From Duganella alba (GTDB lineage Bacteria > Pseudomonadota > Gammaproteobacteria > Burkholderiales > Burkholderiaceae_D), in assembly GCF_009674495.1 (NCBI RefSeq), contig NZ_WKJN01000021.1, positions 1 to 64,000 on the forward strand: a stretch of 64,000 nt of DNA, written 5' to 3'. The position numbers and the translations under genes were made by a program. Positions 50,964-60,717 of the stretch are shown piece after piece. How positions within the stretch are numbered: position 1 is the first letter of the stretch; every line of letters begins with the position of its first letter. The notes under the pieces are model-generated. The model had not been told where the DNA came from and ran no database searches. It saw only the letters and a program-made list of their open reading frames with translations.

Positions 50964-53201
50964 ATGAAAAATCAGTCCATGAGCAAATCCCGTCTTCCTG
51001 CGCTGCGCCGCCTGAGCGCAGGTGCGATGCTGTGCTGTGCGATCAGCGCCGCGCCCACCGCGGCCATGCTGCTGTTGCCATTGCAGGCGCAAGCCGTCGC
51101 GGACGACGCTGCGCTGAACTTTGTCGGCGCCGATATCGAATCGGTGATCAAGGCGGTCGGCCACTACACCAACATCACCTTCGTCATCGATCCGCGCGTC
51201 AAAGGCACGCTGACGGTGGTGTCGGAAAAACCGGTGACCAAGTCGCAGGCCTTCAGCCTGCTGACCTCCGCGCTGCGCCTGCAAGGCTATGCGGTGGTCA
51301 GCGGCGACGGCTTCGCCAAGGTGGTGCCGGAAGCGGACGCCAAGCTGCAGGCCAGCCCGACGCAGGTCGGTGCGGCGCAGGCCACGGCCAAGGGCGACCA
51401 GATCGTCAGCCAGATCTTCCACCTGAATTACGAGTCGGCCGCCAACGTGGTGACGGTGCTGCGTCCCCTGATCTCGCCGAACAATACCGTCAACGCCAAT
51501 CCGGGCAACAACAGCGTGGTGGTGACCGACTACGCCGACAACGTCAAGCGCCTGGCCAAGATCGTCGCCGCGCTGGACGCGCCGGCCGTCACCGACCTCG
51601 ATGTGATCCCGGTGCGCTACGCCATCGCCAGCGACCTGGCGGCGATGATGAACAAGCTGATGGACGGTGCCGCCGCCGGCGCCGGCGGCGGCGATACCAG
51701 CAAGGTGTCGGTGCTGGCCGATCCGCGCACCAACTCCCTGATCCTGCGCGCGCCGTCGCTGGCGCGCGCCAACCTGGCCAAGTCGCTGATCGCCAAGCTC
51801 GATCAGCCGACCCAGGAACTGGGCAATGTGCACGTGGTCTACCTGAAGAACGCGGAGGCGACCAAGCTGGCGCAGACGCTGCGCTCGGTGGTGTCCGGCG
51901 ACTCCTCGCAGACCAACAGCGGCAATAGCGGCAGCGGCGCCAATGCGCAAAACAGCGGCAACGCGAACAATAATTTCAGCAATACGTCGAGCAGCTCGAG
52001 CACCAGCGGTTCCGGCACCGGCAGTTCCGGCCCTACCAATCCGCTGCTGACCGGGAACAACAACCAGCAGCAGAACAGCGGCGGCGGCAGCGCCGGCTAC
52101 ATCCAGGCCGACGCCACCACCAACACCCTGATCATCACCGCGCCGGAATCGGTGTACCGCAACCTGCGCGCCGTGATCGACCAGCTGGACGTGCGCCGCG
52201 CGCAGGTCTATATCGAATCGCTGATCGTCGAGGTCACGTCCGACAAGGCCTCCGAGTTCGGCGTGCAGTGGGTCGGCGCGACCGGCAATTCGAACAGCAC
52301 GACGCGGGTCGGCGTGCTGCAATCGTTCACCACCGGCGGCACCAACAACAACCTGACCTCGATCTACGCCGGCGGCGGCACCGTCCTGCCGAGCAACGGC
52401 GTGTCCTTCGGCCTGTTCAACAAGACCGGCCTGGGGCTGCTGGCGCACGCGCTGGAATCGGACGCCAACGCCAACATCCTGTCGACGCCGAACATGATCA
52501 CGCTGGACAACGAGCTGGCCACCATCCGCGTCGGCCAGAACGTGCCGATCCTGACCGGCCAGTTCACCACCACCTCCGGCACCAACAGCAATCCGTTCCA
52601 GACCATCGACCGCAAGGACGTGGGCCTGACGCTGAAAGTGCGGCCGCAGATTTCCGAAGGCGGCACCATCAAGCTGGCGATCTACCACGAGACGTCGAGC
52701 GTGGATAAATCGACGCTGACCGCCGCTTCCGGCATCACGCTGAACAACCGCGTGATCGAGAACAACGTGATCGCCGACGACGGCCAGATCATCGTGCTCG
52801 GAGGCCTGATCGAGGACACCGAAGGCGACGGCACCGACAAGGTGCCGGGCCTGGGCAGCCTGCCGGTGATCGGCAACCTGTTCAAGTACCAGAGCCGTAC
52901 CCGCAAGAAGACCAACCTGATGGTGTTCCTGCGCCCTGTGGTCATCCGCAGCAAGGAGCAGAGCATCAGTCTGGCCACCGACCGCTACGACTACATGCGC
53001 GGCCAGCAGGAGAACATCCAGCCGCCGGAAGGCGCGCTGGTGAAGGATCTGGGCCAGGCGGTGCTGCCGGCGCTGCAGAACGGTGCGCCGGTCGGCGGTG
53101 GCGGCATTGCCGCGCCGGTGCCGCCTGCGCCGCTGCCTTCGCGCCTGCCGGGCGGCGCTTCGAATATTCAGCCAGTACCTCAACCGGTGCCGCAACAGTA
53201 A
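50964..53201 (+). CDS. gspD: type II secretion secretin GspD
   Basis: 745 aa. A signal peptide of about 45 residues is followed by N0-N3 domains (about 50-400) and the secretin core (about 440-690): VPILTGQFTTTSG, RKDVGLTLKVRPQISEGG, VIVLGGLIEDTEGDGTDKVPGLG and TRKKTNLMVFLRPVVIR. A long Ser/Asn/Gly-rich insert (about residues 310-375) lies between N3 and the core. The C-terminus is Pro-rich and may bind a pilotin. It forms the outer-membrane exit channel. Confidence 0.95.
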   Translation: MKNQSMSKSRLPALRRLSAGAMLCCAISAAPTAAMLLLPLQAQAVADDAALNFVGADIESVIKAVGHYTNITFVIDPRVKGTLTVVSEKPVTKSQAFSLLTSALRLQGYAVVSGDGFAKVVPEADAKLQASPTQVGAAQATAKGDQIVSQIFHLNYESAANVVTVLRPLISPNNTVNANPGNNSVVVTDYADNVKRLAKIVAALDAPAVTDLDVIPVRYAIASDLAAMMNKLMDGAAAGAGGGDTSKVSVLADPRTNSLILRAPSLARANLAKSLIAKLDQPTQELGNVHVVYLKNAEATKLAQTLRSVVSGDSSQTNSGNSGSGANAQNSGNANNNFSNTSSSSSTSGSGTGSSGPTNPLLTGNNNQQQNSGGGSAGYIQADATTNTLIITAPESVYRNLRAVIDQLDVRRAQVYIESLIVEVTSDKASEFGVQWVGATGNSNSTTRVGVLQSFTTGGTNNNLTSIYAGGGTVLPSNGVSFGLFNKTGLGLLAHALESDANANILSTPNMITLDNELATIRVGQNVPILTGQFTTTSGTNSNPFQTIDRKDVGLTLKVRPQISEGGTIKLAIYHETSSVDKSTLTAASGITLNNRVIENNVIADDGQIIVLGGLIEDTEGDGTDKVPGLGSLPVIGNLFKYQSRTRKKTNLMVFLRPVVIRSKEQSISLATDRYDYMRGQQENIQPPEGALVKDLGQAVLPALQNGAPVGGGGIAAPVPPAPLPSRLPGGASNIQPVPQPVPQQ

Positions 53202-53202
53202 T

Positions 53203-54624
53203 ATGAGCAATCTTCTCCCTTACGCCTTCGCCCGCGATTTCGTGGTGCTGGCCCGGCACAGCGACGATGCCGAGAACACCGTCGACGTGCTGGTGTGCGG
53301 CGCCACCGCGCCGGCCGCCATCGCCGAGGTGTCGCGCCGTTTCGGCCGCATCCAGTTGAAGAACATGACGCGCGCCGACCTGGAAACCGCGATCGCCGCG
53401 GCCTACGCCAGCTCGGGCGGCAACGCCTCGATGGTGGCGGAGGAATTCGACGCCGACCTCGATCTGACCAAGCTGCTGCAGGACGTGCCGGCCATCGAAG
53501 ACCTGCTGGAATCGTCCGACGACGCGCCGGTGATCCGCATGATCAACGCGCTGCTGACGCAGGCGCTGCGCGACGGCGCCTCCGACATCCACATCGAGCC
53601 GTTCGAACAGACCTCGGTGGTGCGCTTCCGCGTCGACGGCACGCTGCGCGACATCGTCCGTCCGCGCAAGGCGATCCACGGTTCGCTGATCTCGCGTATC
53701 AAGATCATGGCGCAACTGGACATCGCCGAGAAACGCCTGCCGCAGGACGGCCGTATCACGCTGCGCATCGGCGGCAAGCCGGTGGACGTGCGCGTCTCGA
53801 CGCTGCCGACCGGCCACGGCGAACGCGCCGTACTGCGTCTGCTGGACAAGGAAGCCAACCGCCTCGACCTGAACCACCTGGGCATGAGCGACACCATGCT
53901 GCCGAAGTTCGACGCGCTGATCAACCAGCCGCACGGCATCGTGCTGGTGACCGGTCCCACCGGCTCCGGCAAGACCACCACGCTGTACGCCGCGCTGGCG
54001 CTGCTCAACGCCTCCACCACCAACATCATGACGGTGGAAGACCCGATCGAGTACGACCTGGCCGGCGTCGGCCAGACCCAGGTCAACACGCGCATCGACA
54101 TGACCTTCGCCAAGGCGCTGCGCGCGATCCTGCGCCAGGACCCGGACGTGATCATGATCGGCGAGATCCGCGACCTGGAAACCGCGCAGATCGCGGTGCA
54201 GGCATCGCTGACCGGTCACCTGGTGCTGGCCACGCTGCACACCAACGACGCCGCCGCCGCCGTCACGCGACTGCTGGACATGGGCATCGAGCCGTTCCTG
54301 CTGTCGTCCACCCTGCTGGGCGTGCTGGCGCAGCGCCTGGTGCGCAAGCTGTGCCCGAGCTGCAAGACCTTCGACGGCGCGCTGTGGCACGCGGTCGGCT
54401 GCGAGCATTGCGGCCACACGGGCTACCAGGGCCGGGTGGGAGTCTACGAGTTTTTGGAGACCACGGAGCAGATCCGCGCGCAGATCCACAACCGCGCCTC
54501 GGAGGCGGAAGTCAAGGCCGCCGCCGTGGCCGACGGCATGCAAACCATGCGCGAAGACGGCGAGCGTTGGCTGGCCTCCGGCATCACCACGCAAGCCGAA
54601 ATGCTGCGCGTGACCAAGGACTAG
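53203..54624 (+). CDS. gspE: type II secretion ATPase GspE
   Basis: 473 aa. The N-terminal domain (about 1-110) is followed by the ATPase core: VTGPTGSGKTTTLYAALALL (Walker A), a Walker B with DVIMIGEIRD, and an HTNDAAAAVTRLLDMGIEPF region. A zinc-binding tetracysteine motif is present as LCPSCKTFDG and GCEHCGHTGYQGR. It powers pseudopilus growth. The start is one base after gspD's stop. Confidence 0.96.
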   Translation: MSNLLPYAFARDFVVLARHSDDAENTVDVLVCGATAPAAIAEVSRRFGRIQLKNMTRADLETAIAAAYASSGGNASMVAEEFDADLDLTKLLQDVPAIEDLLESSDDAPVIRMINALLTQALRDGASDIHIEPFEQTSVVRFRVDGTLRDIVRPRKAIHGSLISRIKIMAQLDIAEKRLPQDGRITLRIGGKPVDVRVSTLPTGHGERAVLRLLDKEANRLDLNHLGMSDTMLPKFDALINQPHGIVLVTGPTGSGKTTTLYAALALLNASTTNIMTVEDPIEYDLAGVGQTQVNTRIDMTFAKALRAILRQDPDVIMIGEIRDLETAQIAVQASLTGHLVLATLHTNDAAAAVTRLLDMGIEPFLLSSTLLGVLAQRLVRKLCPSCKTFDGALWHAVGCEHCGHTGYQGRVGVYEFLETTEQIRAQIHNRASEAEVKAAAVADGMQTMREDGERWLASGITTQAEMLRVTKD

Positions 54625-54634
54625 GCGACCGACC

Positions 54635-55855
54635 ATGCCCGCATTTCGTTATGAAGCCGTCGATGCCGGCGGCGCCACCAAAAAAGGCGTCCTCAATTCG
54701 GACAGCGCCCGTTCCGCGCGCGCCGAACTGCGCACGCAAGGACTGGTGCCGCTCAAGGTCGACGCCATCTCCGCCCAAGTGGACGCTTCCGGCGTGGCCA
54801 GGAGCCGCGGCTTCGGCGAGCGTCTCAGTTCGACCGAACTGGCGCTGTTCACGCGCCAGCTGGCCAGTTTGCTGGAAGCGGGCCTGCCGCTGGAGCAGGC
54901 CTTCACCGCCTTGCTGGAGCAGGCCGAACGCCCGTACCTGCGCGACCTGATCGCCTCCGTGCGCTCGGAAGTGATCGGCGGCGATTCGCTGTCGGCCGTG
55001 CTGGGCCGCCATCCGCGCGACTTCGCCGAGATCTACCGCGCGCTGGTGGCGTCCGGCGAGCAGATCGGCCAGCTGTCGCGCGTGCTGTCGCGCCTTGCCG
55101 ACTACATCGAGCGCCGCAACGCGCTGGTGCAGAAGGTAAGGCTGGCGTTCACCTATCCGGCCATCGTGACGGTGGTGGCGTTCTCCATCGTGATCTTCCT
55201 GCTGACCTATGTGGTGCCGCAGATTGTCTCGGTGTTCGCCAACACCAAGCAGAAGCTGCCGTTCCTGACCATCGTCATGCTGGCGGTGTCGGACTTCGTG
55301 CGCCACTACGGCATCGTGGTGGCCATCGCGCTGGTCGGCGCGTGGACCATGTGGCGCCGCGCGCTGCAAAATCCCGCGCTGAAGCGGCGCTGGCACACCT
55401 GGCTGCTGACGGCGCCGCTGTACGGCAAGTTCGAGCGCAGCCTGAACACGGCGCGCTTCGCCAGCACGCTGGCGATCACCACCGGTTCCGGGGTGCCGAT
55501 CCTGCGCGCGCTGGAGACCAGCCGCGATACGCTCAACAACGTCGCCATGCAGGAGCTGGTGGAAGAGGCCAGCGACGGCGTGCGCGAAGGCGTGAGCCTG
55601 GCGCGCGCGCTGTCGGCGCAGAAGCACTTCCCGCCGATGCTGATCCACATGATACGCGCCGGCGAAATCACCGGCGAGCTGCCGGCCATGCTGGACCGCG
55701 CCGCCGCCGCGCAGGAGGCCGACCTGGAACGCCGCACGCTCACCATCGCGGGCCTGCTGGAACCGGCGCTGATCCTGGCCATGGGCGTGGTGGTGCTGCT
55801 GATCGTGCTGGCGGTGCTGATGCCTATTATCGAAATCAATCAGCTGGTACGCTGA
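54635..55855 (+). CDS. gspF: type II secretion platform protein GspF
   Basis: 406 aa with two T2SSF domains (about 70-190 and 275-395). Membrane helices lie near 165-195, 215-240 and 375-400. LFTRQLASLLEAGLPLEQAF and FASTLAITTGSGVPILRALE are the usual cytoplasmic-domain motifs. It is the inner-membrane platform that couples GspE to the pseudopilus. The start lies 10 bases after gspE. Confidence 0.95.
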   Translation: MPAFRYEAVDAGGATKKGVLNSDSARSARAELRTQGLVPLKVDAISAQVDASGVARSRGFGERLSSTELALFTRQLASLLEAGLPLEQAFTALLEQAERPYLRDLIASVRSEVIGGDSLSAVLGRHPRDFAEIYRALVASGEQIGQLSRVLSRLADYIERRNALVQKVRLAFTYPAIVTVVAFSIVIFLLTYVVPQIVSVFANTKQKLPFLTIVMLAVSDFVRHYGIVVAIALVGAWTMWRRALQNPALKRRWHTWLLTAPLYGKFERSLNTARFASTLAITTGSGVPILRALETSRDTLNNVAMQELVEEASDGVREGVSLARALSAQKHFPPMLIHMIRAGEITGELPAMLDRAAAAQEADLERRTLTIAGLLEPALILAMGVVVLLIVLAVLMPIIEINQLVR

Positions 55856-55880
55856 TCGTCAGGAATACAACAAGGACACC

Positions 55881-56447
55881 ATGAAGCGTTTGCCCTTAAT
55901 CGTTACCGTTCTCGCCGTGGTGCTGCTGTCCGCATCGCTGGCTTACTGGGGACTGCAGTTATTCAAGCCGCAGCAGCGCGCGATCGCCGCGCCGCCGCCG
56001 GCGCCGCCGATCGGCGTCAACCTCGACGCGGCCAAGGGCCTGTTCGGCGGCCAGGTGATGGTGGCCGCGGTCAGCAACTACCAGCTCAAGGGAGTGGTGG
56101 CGGCGCGCGGTGAAGACAGCGCCGCCATCATCTCGGTCGACAACAAGCCGGCCGTGGCGCTGGCCGTCGGCAAGGAAGTGCTGCCGGGGGTGATCGTCAA
56201 GGAGGTGCACGCCAAGCATGTGATCCTGTCCGAGGGCGGCGTCAATAAACGCCTGGACCTGCCGAGCGACGCCGGCGTGTCCAGCGGTCCGGCCACCATG
56301 CCGGGCCAGCCGATACCGGCGCAGCCGGTGCAACCGGCGCCGGCCATGCCGCAGCCGACCACGGTGCAGTCGCCGCCGCAGAACGGCCAGCAGCGGCCCA
56401 TCGCCCCGATGGGCATTCCGCCCATCCCCACCAACGATCGTCAGTAG
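55881..56447 (+). CDS. gspC: type II secretion protein GspC-like
   Basis: 188 aa. One N-terminal membrane helix (about residues 5-25) and a periplasmic HR-like domain (about 50-120) with LFGGQVMVAAVSNYQLKGVV. The C-terminus is Pro/Gln-rich and lacks the PDZ domain of longer GspC proteins, which is common in such betaproteobacterial operons. GspC connects the inner platform with the GspD secretin. It is the last gene of the operon. Confidence 0.85.
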   Translation: MKRLPLIVTVLAVVLLSASLAYWGLQLFKPQQRAIAAPPPAPPIGVNLDAAKGLFGGQVMVAAVSNYQLKGVVAARGEDSAAIISVDNKPAVALAVGKEVLPGVIVKEVHAKHVILSEGGVNKRLDLPSDAGVSSGPATMPGQPIPAQPVQPAPAMPQPTTVQSPPQNGQQRPIAPMGIPPIPTNDRQ

Positions 56448-56456
56448 GTCGAGCCC

Positions 56457-58703
56457 ATGGCTTCTCTTCGTACACTGGCCGCAGCTTTATGCTGCGGCTT
56501 TTTCTTGTCTGCGGCGCTGGCGGCGCCTGCGCCGCAGCAGCCCAACGCCACCTCGGTGGCGCCGGATGCCGCCATCAAGCCGCGTCCCAAGATCGCGCTG
56601 GTGCTGTCGGGCGGCGGTGCGCGCGGCTTTGCCCACATCGGCGTGCTGCGCGCCTTGCAGGAGCTGCGCATTCCGGTCGACTTCGTGGTGGGCACCAGCA
56701 TGGGCAGCGTGGTGGGTGGTGCTTACGCGGCCGGCAGCTCGGTCGACCAGCTGGAGCAGCTGGTGCGCCGCACCGACTGGAATGCTGTGGTGGCGGACCG
56801 TCCGCCGCGCGATGAGCTGATCTATCGCCGCCGCGAGGAAGACCTGCTGCTGCCGTCGCGGATCGAGTTCGGCCTGCATTCGGACGGCGTGTCCTTGCCG
56901 CCTGCCGCCGCCGGCAACGAGGCGCTGGAACTGGCGCTGACCAGCGTGCTGCCGGCCGGCGCGCGCGACAAGCCGGCCAACCTGCTGCAATTGCCGTTCC
57001 GCTCCGTGGCGTCGGACCTGGTGACCGGCGAACTGGTGGAACTGAGCGACGCGCCGCTGTTCCTGGCGATGCGCGCCTCGCTGGCGGTGCCGGGCGTGTT
57101 CGCGCCGGTGCGCGTCAACCAGCGCCTGCTGGTCGACGGTGGCCTGGTGCGCAACCTGCCGGTGGACGTGGCGCGCGAGATGGGCGCCGACATCATTATC
57201 GCCGTCAACGTCGGCACGCCGCTGGCGCCGGAGAAGGAACTGGTCAGCGCGGTCAGCGTGGCGCAGCAGATGCTGCAGATCCTGACCGAGCAGAATGTCC
57301 AGCGTTCGCTGAAGGAGCTGCGTCCCAACGACGTGCTGGTGCAGCCGGACCTGGGCGGCATCGGTTTCCTCGACTTCGGCCGTTACGACCGCGCGATGAA
57401 GGAAGGCGAGGCGGCGGTGCGCGCCATGAGCGACAAGCTGGTGAAACTGGCCTTGCCGGAAGCGCAGTATGCGGCGTATGAGGTCAAGCGTTTGTCGGCG
57501 CCGATCGCCATCGACCAGCCGGTGCGGCTGACCAAGCTGGAAGTGGCGCCGAGTGGCCGCATCAATCCCAAGGAGCTGGAAACGCAGTCCGGCCTGAAGC
57601 TCGGCCAGATGGTGACCGCCGAGCAGGCGACGGCGGCCGGCAACCAGCTGTTCGGGCGCGGCGACCTGGCGCGCGTGGAAACCGAAGTGCGCGACGACGA
57701 CAGCGGCCGCAGCGTGCTGATCAAACCGACCGAGGCGGAATGGGCGCACAGCCGCCTGCGCGTGGGCCTGGAACTGAACAGCGATTTCAGCGAAAACAAC
57801 GCGTTCGAGATCAAGGCCATGCACGTGCTGTCGTCGCTGAACGACTGGGGCGCCGAGCTGCGCACCGTGGCGCGGGTCGGCACGGCGCGCGTGCTGGGCA
57901 CGCAGTTCTGGCAGCCGCTGGGCGCCGGCTCGCAGTGGTATCTGGCGCCGTCGCTGGAATACGGTTCGGGCGCCACCGATGTGTTCAATTCCACCGGTTT
58001 CCGCCAGTCGCGCTACGCCTACGACTACAGCGCCGCGACCATGTCCTTCGGCCGCCAGCTGGGCCGCTGGGGCGATCTGCGCTACACGGTCGAGCGCCAG
58101 GTCAGCAACAAGCACATGGCGATACCGGAAGACCTGACCAGGCAGCGCGAATTCCAGACCGTGCAGGCCTTGAGCTTCAACGTCGACACGCTGGACACGA
58201 TCGCCTTCCCGACGCGCGGCACCTTATTCAGCCTGGATTGGCAGCGCGCGCTGCACAAGGCCGGCGCCATCGTGCCGGTGCCGGCCAAGCAGGAGGTGAA
58301 GGGCATGGAGGCATTCCACGTCGGCCGCTGGGCGGGCCACTTGTACGCCGAATGGGCGCGCAGCCAGGGTGGTGCGACGGATAACAATCTGGGCGGCTTC
58401 CTGCGTCTGTCCGGCACCACGCCGGAGTCGGTGGTGGGCAGCCGCACGGTGCTGGGCCGGATGGTGATGGCGCGCAGCATCGGCTCGATGCCGGCCGCGC
58501 TGGGCGGCGACGTGCGGCTCGGCTTCTCGCTGGAAGCCGGCGGCGCCTACAGTCCGGCCGATCCGCTGCACTGGGGTAAATTGAAGAATGCGGCCAGCGG
58601 CTTTATCGCCGTCGACACGCGCTTCGGTCCCCTGTACTTCGGCGCCGGCACCACCAAGGGCGGCAACAGCAGCGCCTATCTGTTCCTCGGTCCTATCTGG
58701 TGA
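56457..58703 (+). CDS. patatin-like phospholipase with outer-membrane barrel (type Vd-like)
   Basis: 748 aa. A signal peptide ends near ALAAPAP. The patatin domain (about 45-345) has the oxyanion hole SGGGARGFAHIGVLRAL, nucleophile GTSMGSV (GxSxG) and catalytic DGG in LLVDGGLVRNLPVDVAREMG. A POTRA-like domain (about 360-430) and a 16-strand barrel (about 440-748, ending FGAGTTKGGNSSAYLFLGPIW) follow. This architecture is that of PlpD-type Vd autotransporters, which display or release the lipase outside. It lies 9 bases after gspC and overlaps the next, opposite-strand gene by 11 bases. Confidence 0.88.
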   Translation: MASLRTLAAALCCGFFLSAALAAPAPQQPNATSVAPDAAIKPRPKIALVLSGGGARGFAHIGVLRALQELRIPVDFVVGTSMGSVVGGAYAAGSSVDQLEQLVRRTDWNAVVADRPPRDELIYRRREEDLLLPSRIEFGLHSDGVSLPPAAAGNEALELALTSVLPAGARDKPANLLQLPFRSVASDLVTGELVELSDAPLFLAMRASLAVPGVFAPVRVNQRLLVDGGLVRNLPVDVAREMGADIIIAVNVGTPLAPEKELVSAVSVAQQMLQILTEQNVQRSLKELRPNDVLVQPDLGGIGFLDFGRYDRAMKEGEAAVRAMSDKLVKLALPEAQYAAYEVKRLSAPIAIDQPVRLTKLEVAPSGRINPKELETQSGLKLGQMVTAEQATAAGNQLFGRGDLARVETEVRDDDSGRSVLIKPTEAEWAHSRLRVGLELNSDFSENNAFEIKAMHVLSSLNDWGAELRTVARVGTARVLGTQFWQPLGAGSQWYLAPSLEYGSGATDVFNSTGFRQSRYAYDYSAATMSFGRQLGRWGDLRYTVERQVSNKHMAIPEDLTRQREFQTVQALSFNVDTLDTIAFPTRGTLFSLDWQRALHKAGAIVPVPAKQEVKGMEAFHVGRWAGHLYAEWARSQGGATDNNLGGFLRLSGTTPESVVGSRTVLGRMVMARSIGSMPAALGGDVRLGFSLEAGGAYSPADPLHWGKLKNAASGFIAVDTRFGPLYFGAGTTKGGNSSAYLFLGPIW

Positions 58704-59490
58704 TTTTCCAGCGACGCGACGGATAGTCTATGGTGATGGTCTGGTCGGCAAAGCCGGCCAGGCCGATGACGCCGGCCAGCGGCACACCGATATCCACGCC
58801 GGCCTTGCAGTGACCAAGGACGCCGGTGTCCAGCGTGTATTGGCTGACGCGTATCGGTGTTGTCAGGCGGCTGGTTTCGCAGAGGATCTCGTGGCCCAGA
58901 CTGGGCGCGCGCAGCGGCTGGCTGTCCGCGCCGCGCAGCGCTTCGTACAGCGACTGCTGCAGTGGCGTGAACGTGAACAGCGCCGCGCCGGTGTCGAATA
59001 GCGCATCCTGCGGCGGCTGGTCCGGCAGCGTGACCGGCACGACGATATGGCCGCCGTCCCATCCTTCGTGGTGCACGTACTTGAATGGCGCGGCGGCGCT
59101 GTCGTCGCGCAGTGCGGCTTGCTCGACGTAGGCAAAGCGCGCGTTTTTCAAATCGATCGTCAGCGTGCCGTGCTCGAAGAATGCGTTGCCCACCGTGCCT
59201 GCGCGCTCGCCGGCATGCACCGGCTGCGGCAGCAAGGCGCGTACCGTGTGCGATGCGACTTCGATGCTCACTTCGCGGCCGGGCGCGTCGGCGGTGGGAT
59301 GGGAAGCGGGGATGAATCGTCCATTGGCGCCGGTGTCCAGTTGCACGAAGCTGTCCACGCCATCGATTTTCGCGGGCAGCAAAATCGCGGCGTGCTTGAA
59401 CGTGCCGAAGCTGATCCAGCGGAAGTTGGTCCACTCCGTAGCGCCGGCCGCCGGCGCGGCAAGCAGCAGGGCGACGAGCAGTTTCTTCAT
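58693..59490 (-). CDS. secreted retropepsin-like aspartyl protease-related protein
   Basis: 265 aa. A signal peptide (MKKLLVALLLAAPAAGA) is followed by two D-T-G sites: FVQLDTGANGRFI and ALFDTGAALFTF. These are the Asp-Thr-Gly catalytic motifs of retropepsin-type folds, one per lobe in a pepsin-like arrangement. It is likely periplasmic or secreted. It is the last gene of a minus-strand operon, its start overlapping the esterase stop by 4 bases and its 3' end overlapping the patatin gene. Activity is unproven. Confidence 0.72.
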   Translation of the reverse strand: MKKLLVALLLAAPAAGATEWTNFRWISFGTFKHAAILLPAKIDGVDSFVQLDTGANGRFIPASHPTADAPGREVSIEVASHTVRALLPQPVHAGERAGTVGNAFFEHGTLTIDLKNARFAYVEQAALRDDSAAAPFKYVHHEGWDGGHIVVPVTLPDQPPQDALFDTGAALFTFTPLQQSLYEALRGADSQPLRAPSLGHEILCETSRLTTPIRVSQYTLDTGVLGHCKAGVDIGVPLAGVIGLAGFADQTITIDYPSRRWKITR

Positions 59491-60482
59491 GGTTGCCGCA
59501 TGGCGTTCGAGATCTGCTGGAGCGAAATGTCGTAGCGGTACGGGATGTTGAGGTGGCCGTCGTCGAATTCTTCGTGGACGTGGCGGATGCCTTGCTGTTG
59601 CAGCTTTTCGCAGAAGATGCGCGCGCCGAATTGCAGGTTGAATTCGTCGCGGCGGCCGGCGTCCACGAACAGCAGCGTGAGCGAGCGCAGCGCTTCGGCG
59701 TGACGCTCGACCAGATGCACCGGATCCCATTCCAGCCAGCGCTGCCACACGGCTTCGATGATCTCGCCAGTGTCCACATCGAACGGCAGGTCGAAGCCGT
59801 AGGGCGAATCCGGATTGGGCGAGTAGCAGCTGGCCATGGCGATGGTGTTGAGCATCGTGCTGTACGCCGCATCGCGCGGGCGGATGGTGCGCAGGTCGCG
59901 CAGGAAAGCGGCAAGGCCGCCTTCGCGCCGATGCAGCTCGCGCACGCAGGCGATGAAGGCAGGCTTGTAGCACAGCTCAAAATACATATCGCCGCTGTGC
60001 GACGCCGCCAGGCCGAACACGTCCGGATGACGCATCGCCAGCATGACAGCGCCGTAGCCGCCGGAGCTTTTGCCGGCCACCGCGCGGTATGCGCGCTGCG
60101 CCCTGGTGCGGTAGCTGCGGTCGATGAAGGGCACCACTTCCTGCAGCAGGTGATCCTCATAGCGGCCGGTGGCGGTGGAGTTGATGTACTGGCTGCCGCC
60201 ATAGCGCGTCAGGCAGTCCGGCATGACCAGTATCATCGGCTGCACAGCGCCACTGGCGATCAAACGGTCCATGCGCTGCGCGATGTTCTCGTCCCACGGT
60301 GATTCGTTCATCAGCATGGTGCCACGGCTGTTGAAGCCGACCAGCACATACACCACCGGATAACGCCGCGCGCCATCTTCCTCATAGCCCGGCGGCAGAT
60401 ACACGCCGATCGTGCGGCGCACCGGATCGCCCAGCGCATTGCCGGCCAAAACAGCGCTGTCGATGTCGGCGGTGACGAACAT
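59487..60482 (-). CDS. esterase D/S-formylglutathione hydrolase-like hydrolase
   Basis: 331 aa without an obvious signal peptide. The alpha/beta hydrolase fold of the esterase-D family: IGVYLPPGYEEDGARRYPVVY near the N-terminus, nucleophile AGKSSGGYGAVMLAM (Ser), and the acid/His pair in LLFVDAGRRDEF and FDDGHLNIPYR. The substrate is unknown. It starts one base before the upstream small gene's stop and overlaps the protease-like gene's start, so the genes are co-translated. Confidence 0.85.
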   Translation of the reverse strand: MFVTADIDSAVLAGNALGDPVRRTIGVYLPPGYEEDGARRYPVVYVLVGFNSRGTMLMNESPWDENIAQRMDRLIASGAVQPMILVMPDCLTRYGGSQYINSTATGRYEDHLLQEVVPFIDRSYRTRAQRAYRAVAGKSSGGYGAVMLAMRHPDVFGLAASHSGDMYFELCYKPAFIACVRELHRREGGLAAFLRDLRTIRPRDAAYSTMLNTIAMASCYSPNPDSPYGFDLPFDVDTGEIIEAVWQRWLEWDPVHLVERHAEALRSLTLLFVDAGRRDEFNLQFGARIFCEKLQQQGIRHVHEEFDDGHLNIPYRYDISLQQISNAMRQP

Positions 60483-60713
60483 TTACTTGGCCACGACCTT
60501 GCGCAGGATTTCGTACAGCGCAAGCAGCAGCGCCACGACAGGGAAGGCGTCCACCACCACCGGCGGAATGGCGCCGATGTGGATCACGCGTTCCAGCAGC
60601 GTGTAGACGGTCAGGAAGATGAAGGCCGCGGCCAGCACCCATTGTTTTTGTACGGTGAAGACGCCGGAGCACGTGACGGTGCCGGCCAGACTGATAAGCG
60701 TTGCGATTTTCAT
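60483..60713 (-). CDS. small membrane protein of unknown function
   Basis: 76 aa with three short hydrophobic segments (ATLISLAGTVTCSGVFTV, AAAFIFLTVYTLLERVI, DAFPVVALLLALYEIL). No family is recognised. It sits between the regulator gene (stop 4 bases away) and the esterase gene (adjacent), so it is part of a tight four-gene operon. Confidence 0.7.
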   Translation of the reverse strand: MKIATLISLAGTVTCSGVFTVQKQWVLAAAFIFLTVYTLLERVIHIGAIPPVVVDAFPVVALLLALYEILRKVVAK

Positions 60714-60717
60714 GCGT

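Noticed and set aside
50946..53210. A 754-codon minus-strand frame opposite gspD
   Set aside because: No domain, signal or ribosome-binding site; it mirrors the secretin's codons.
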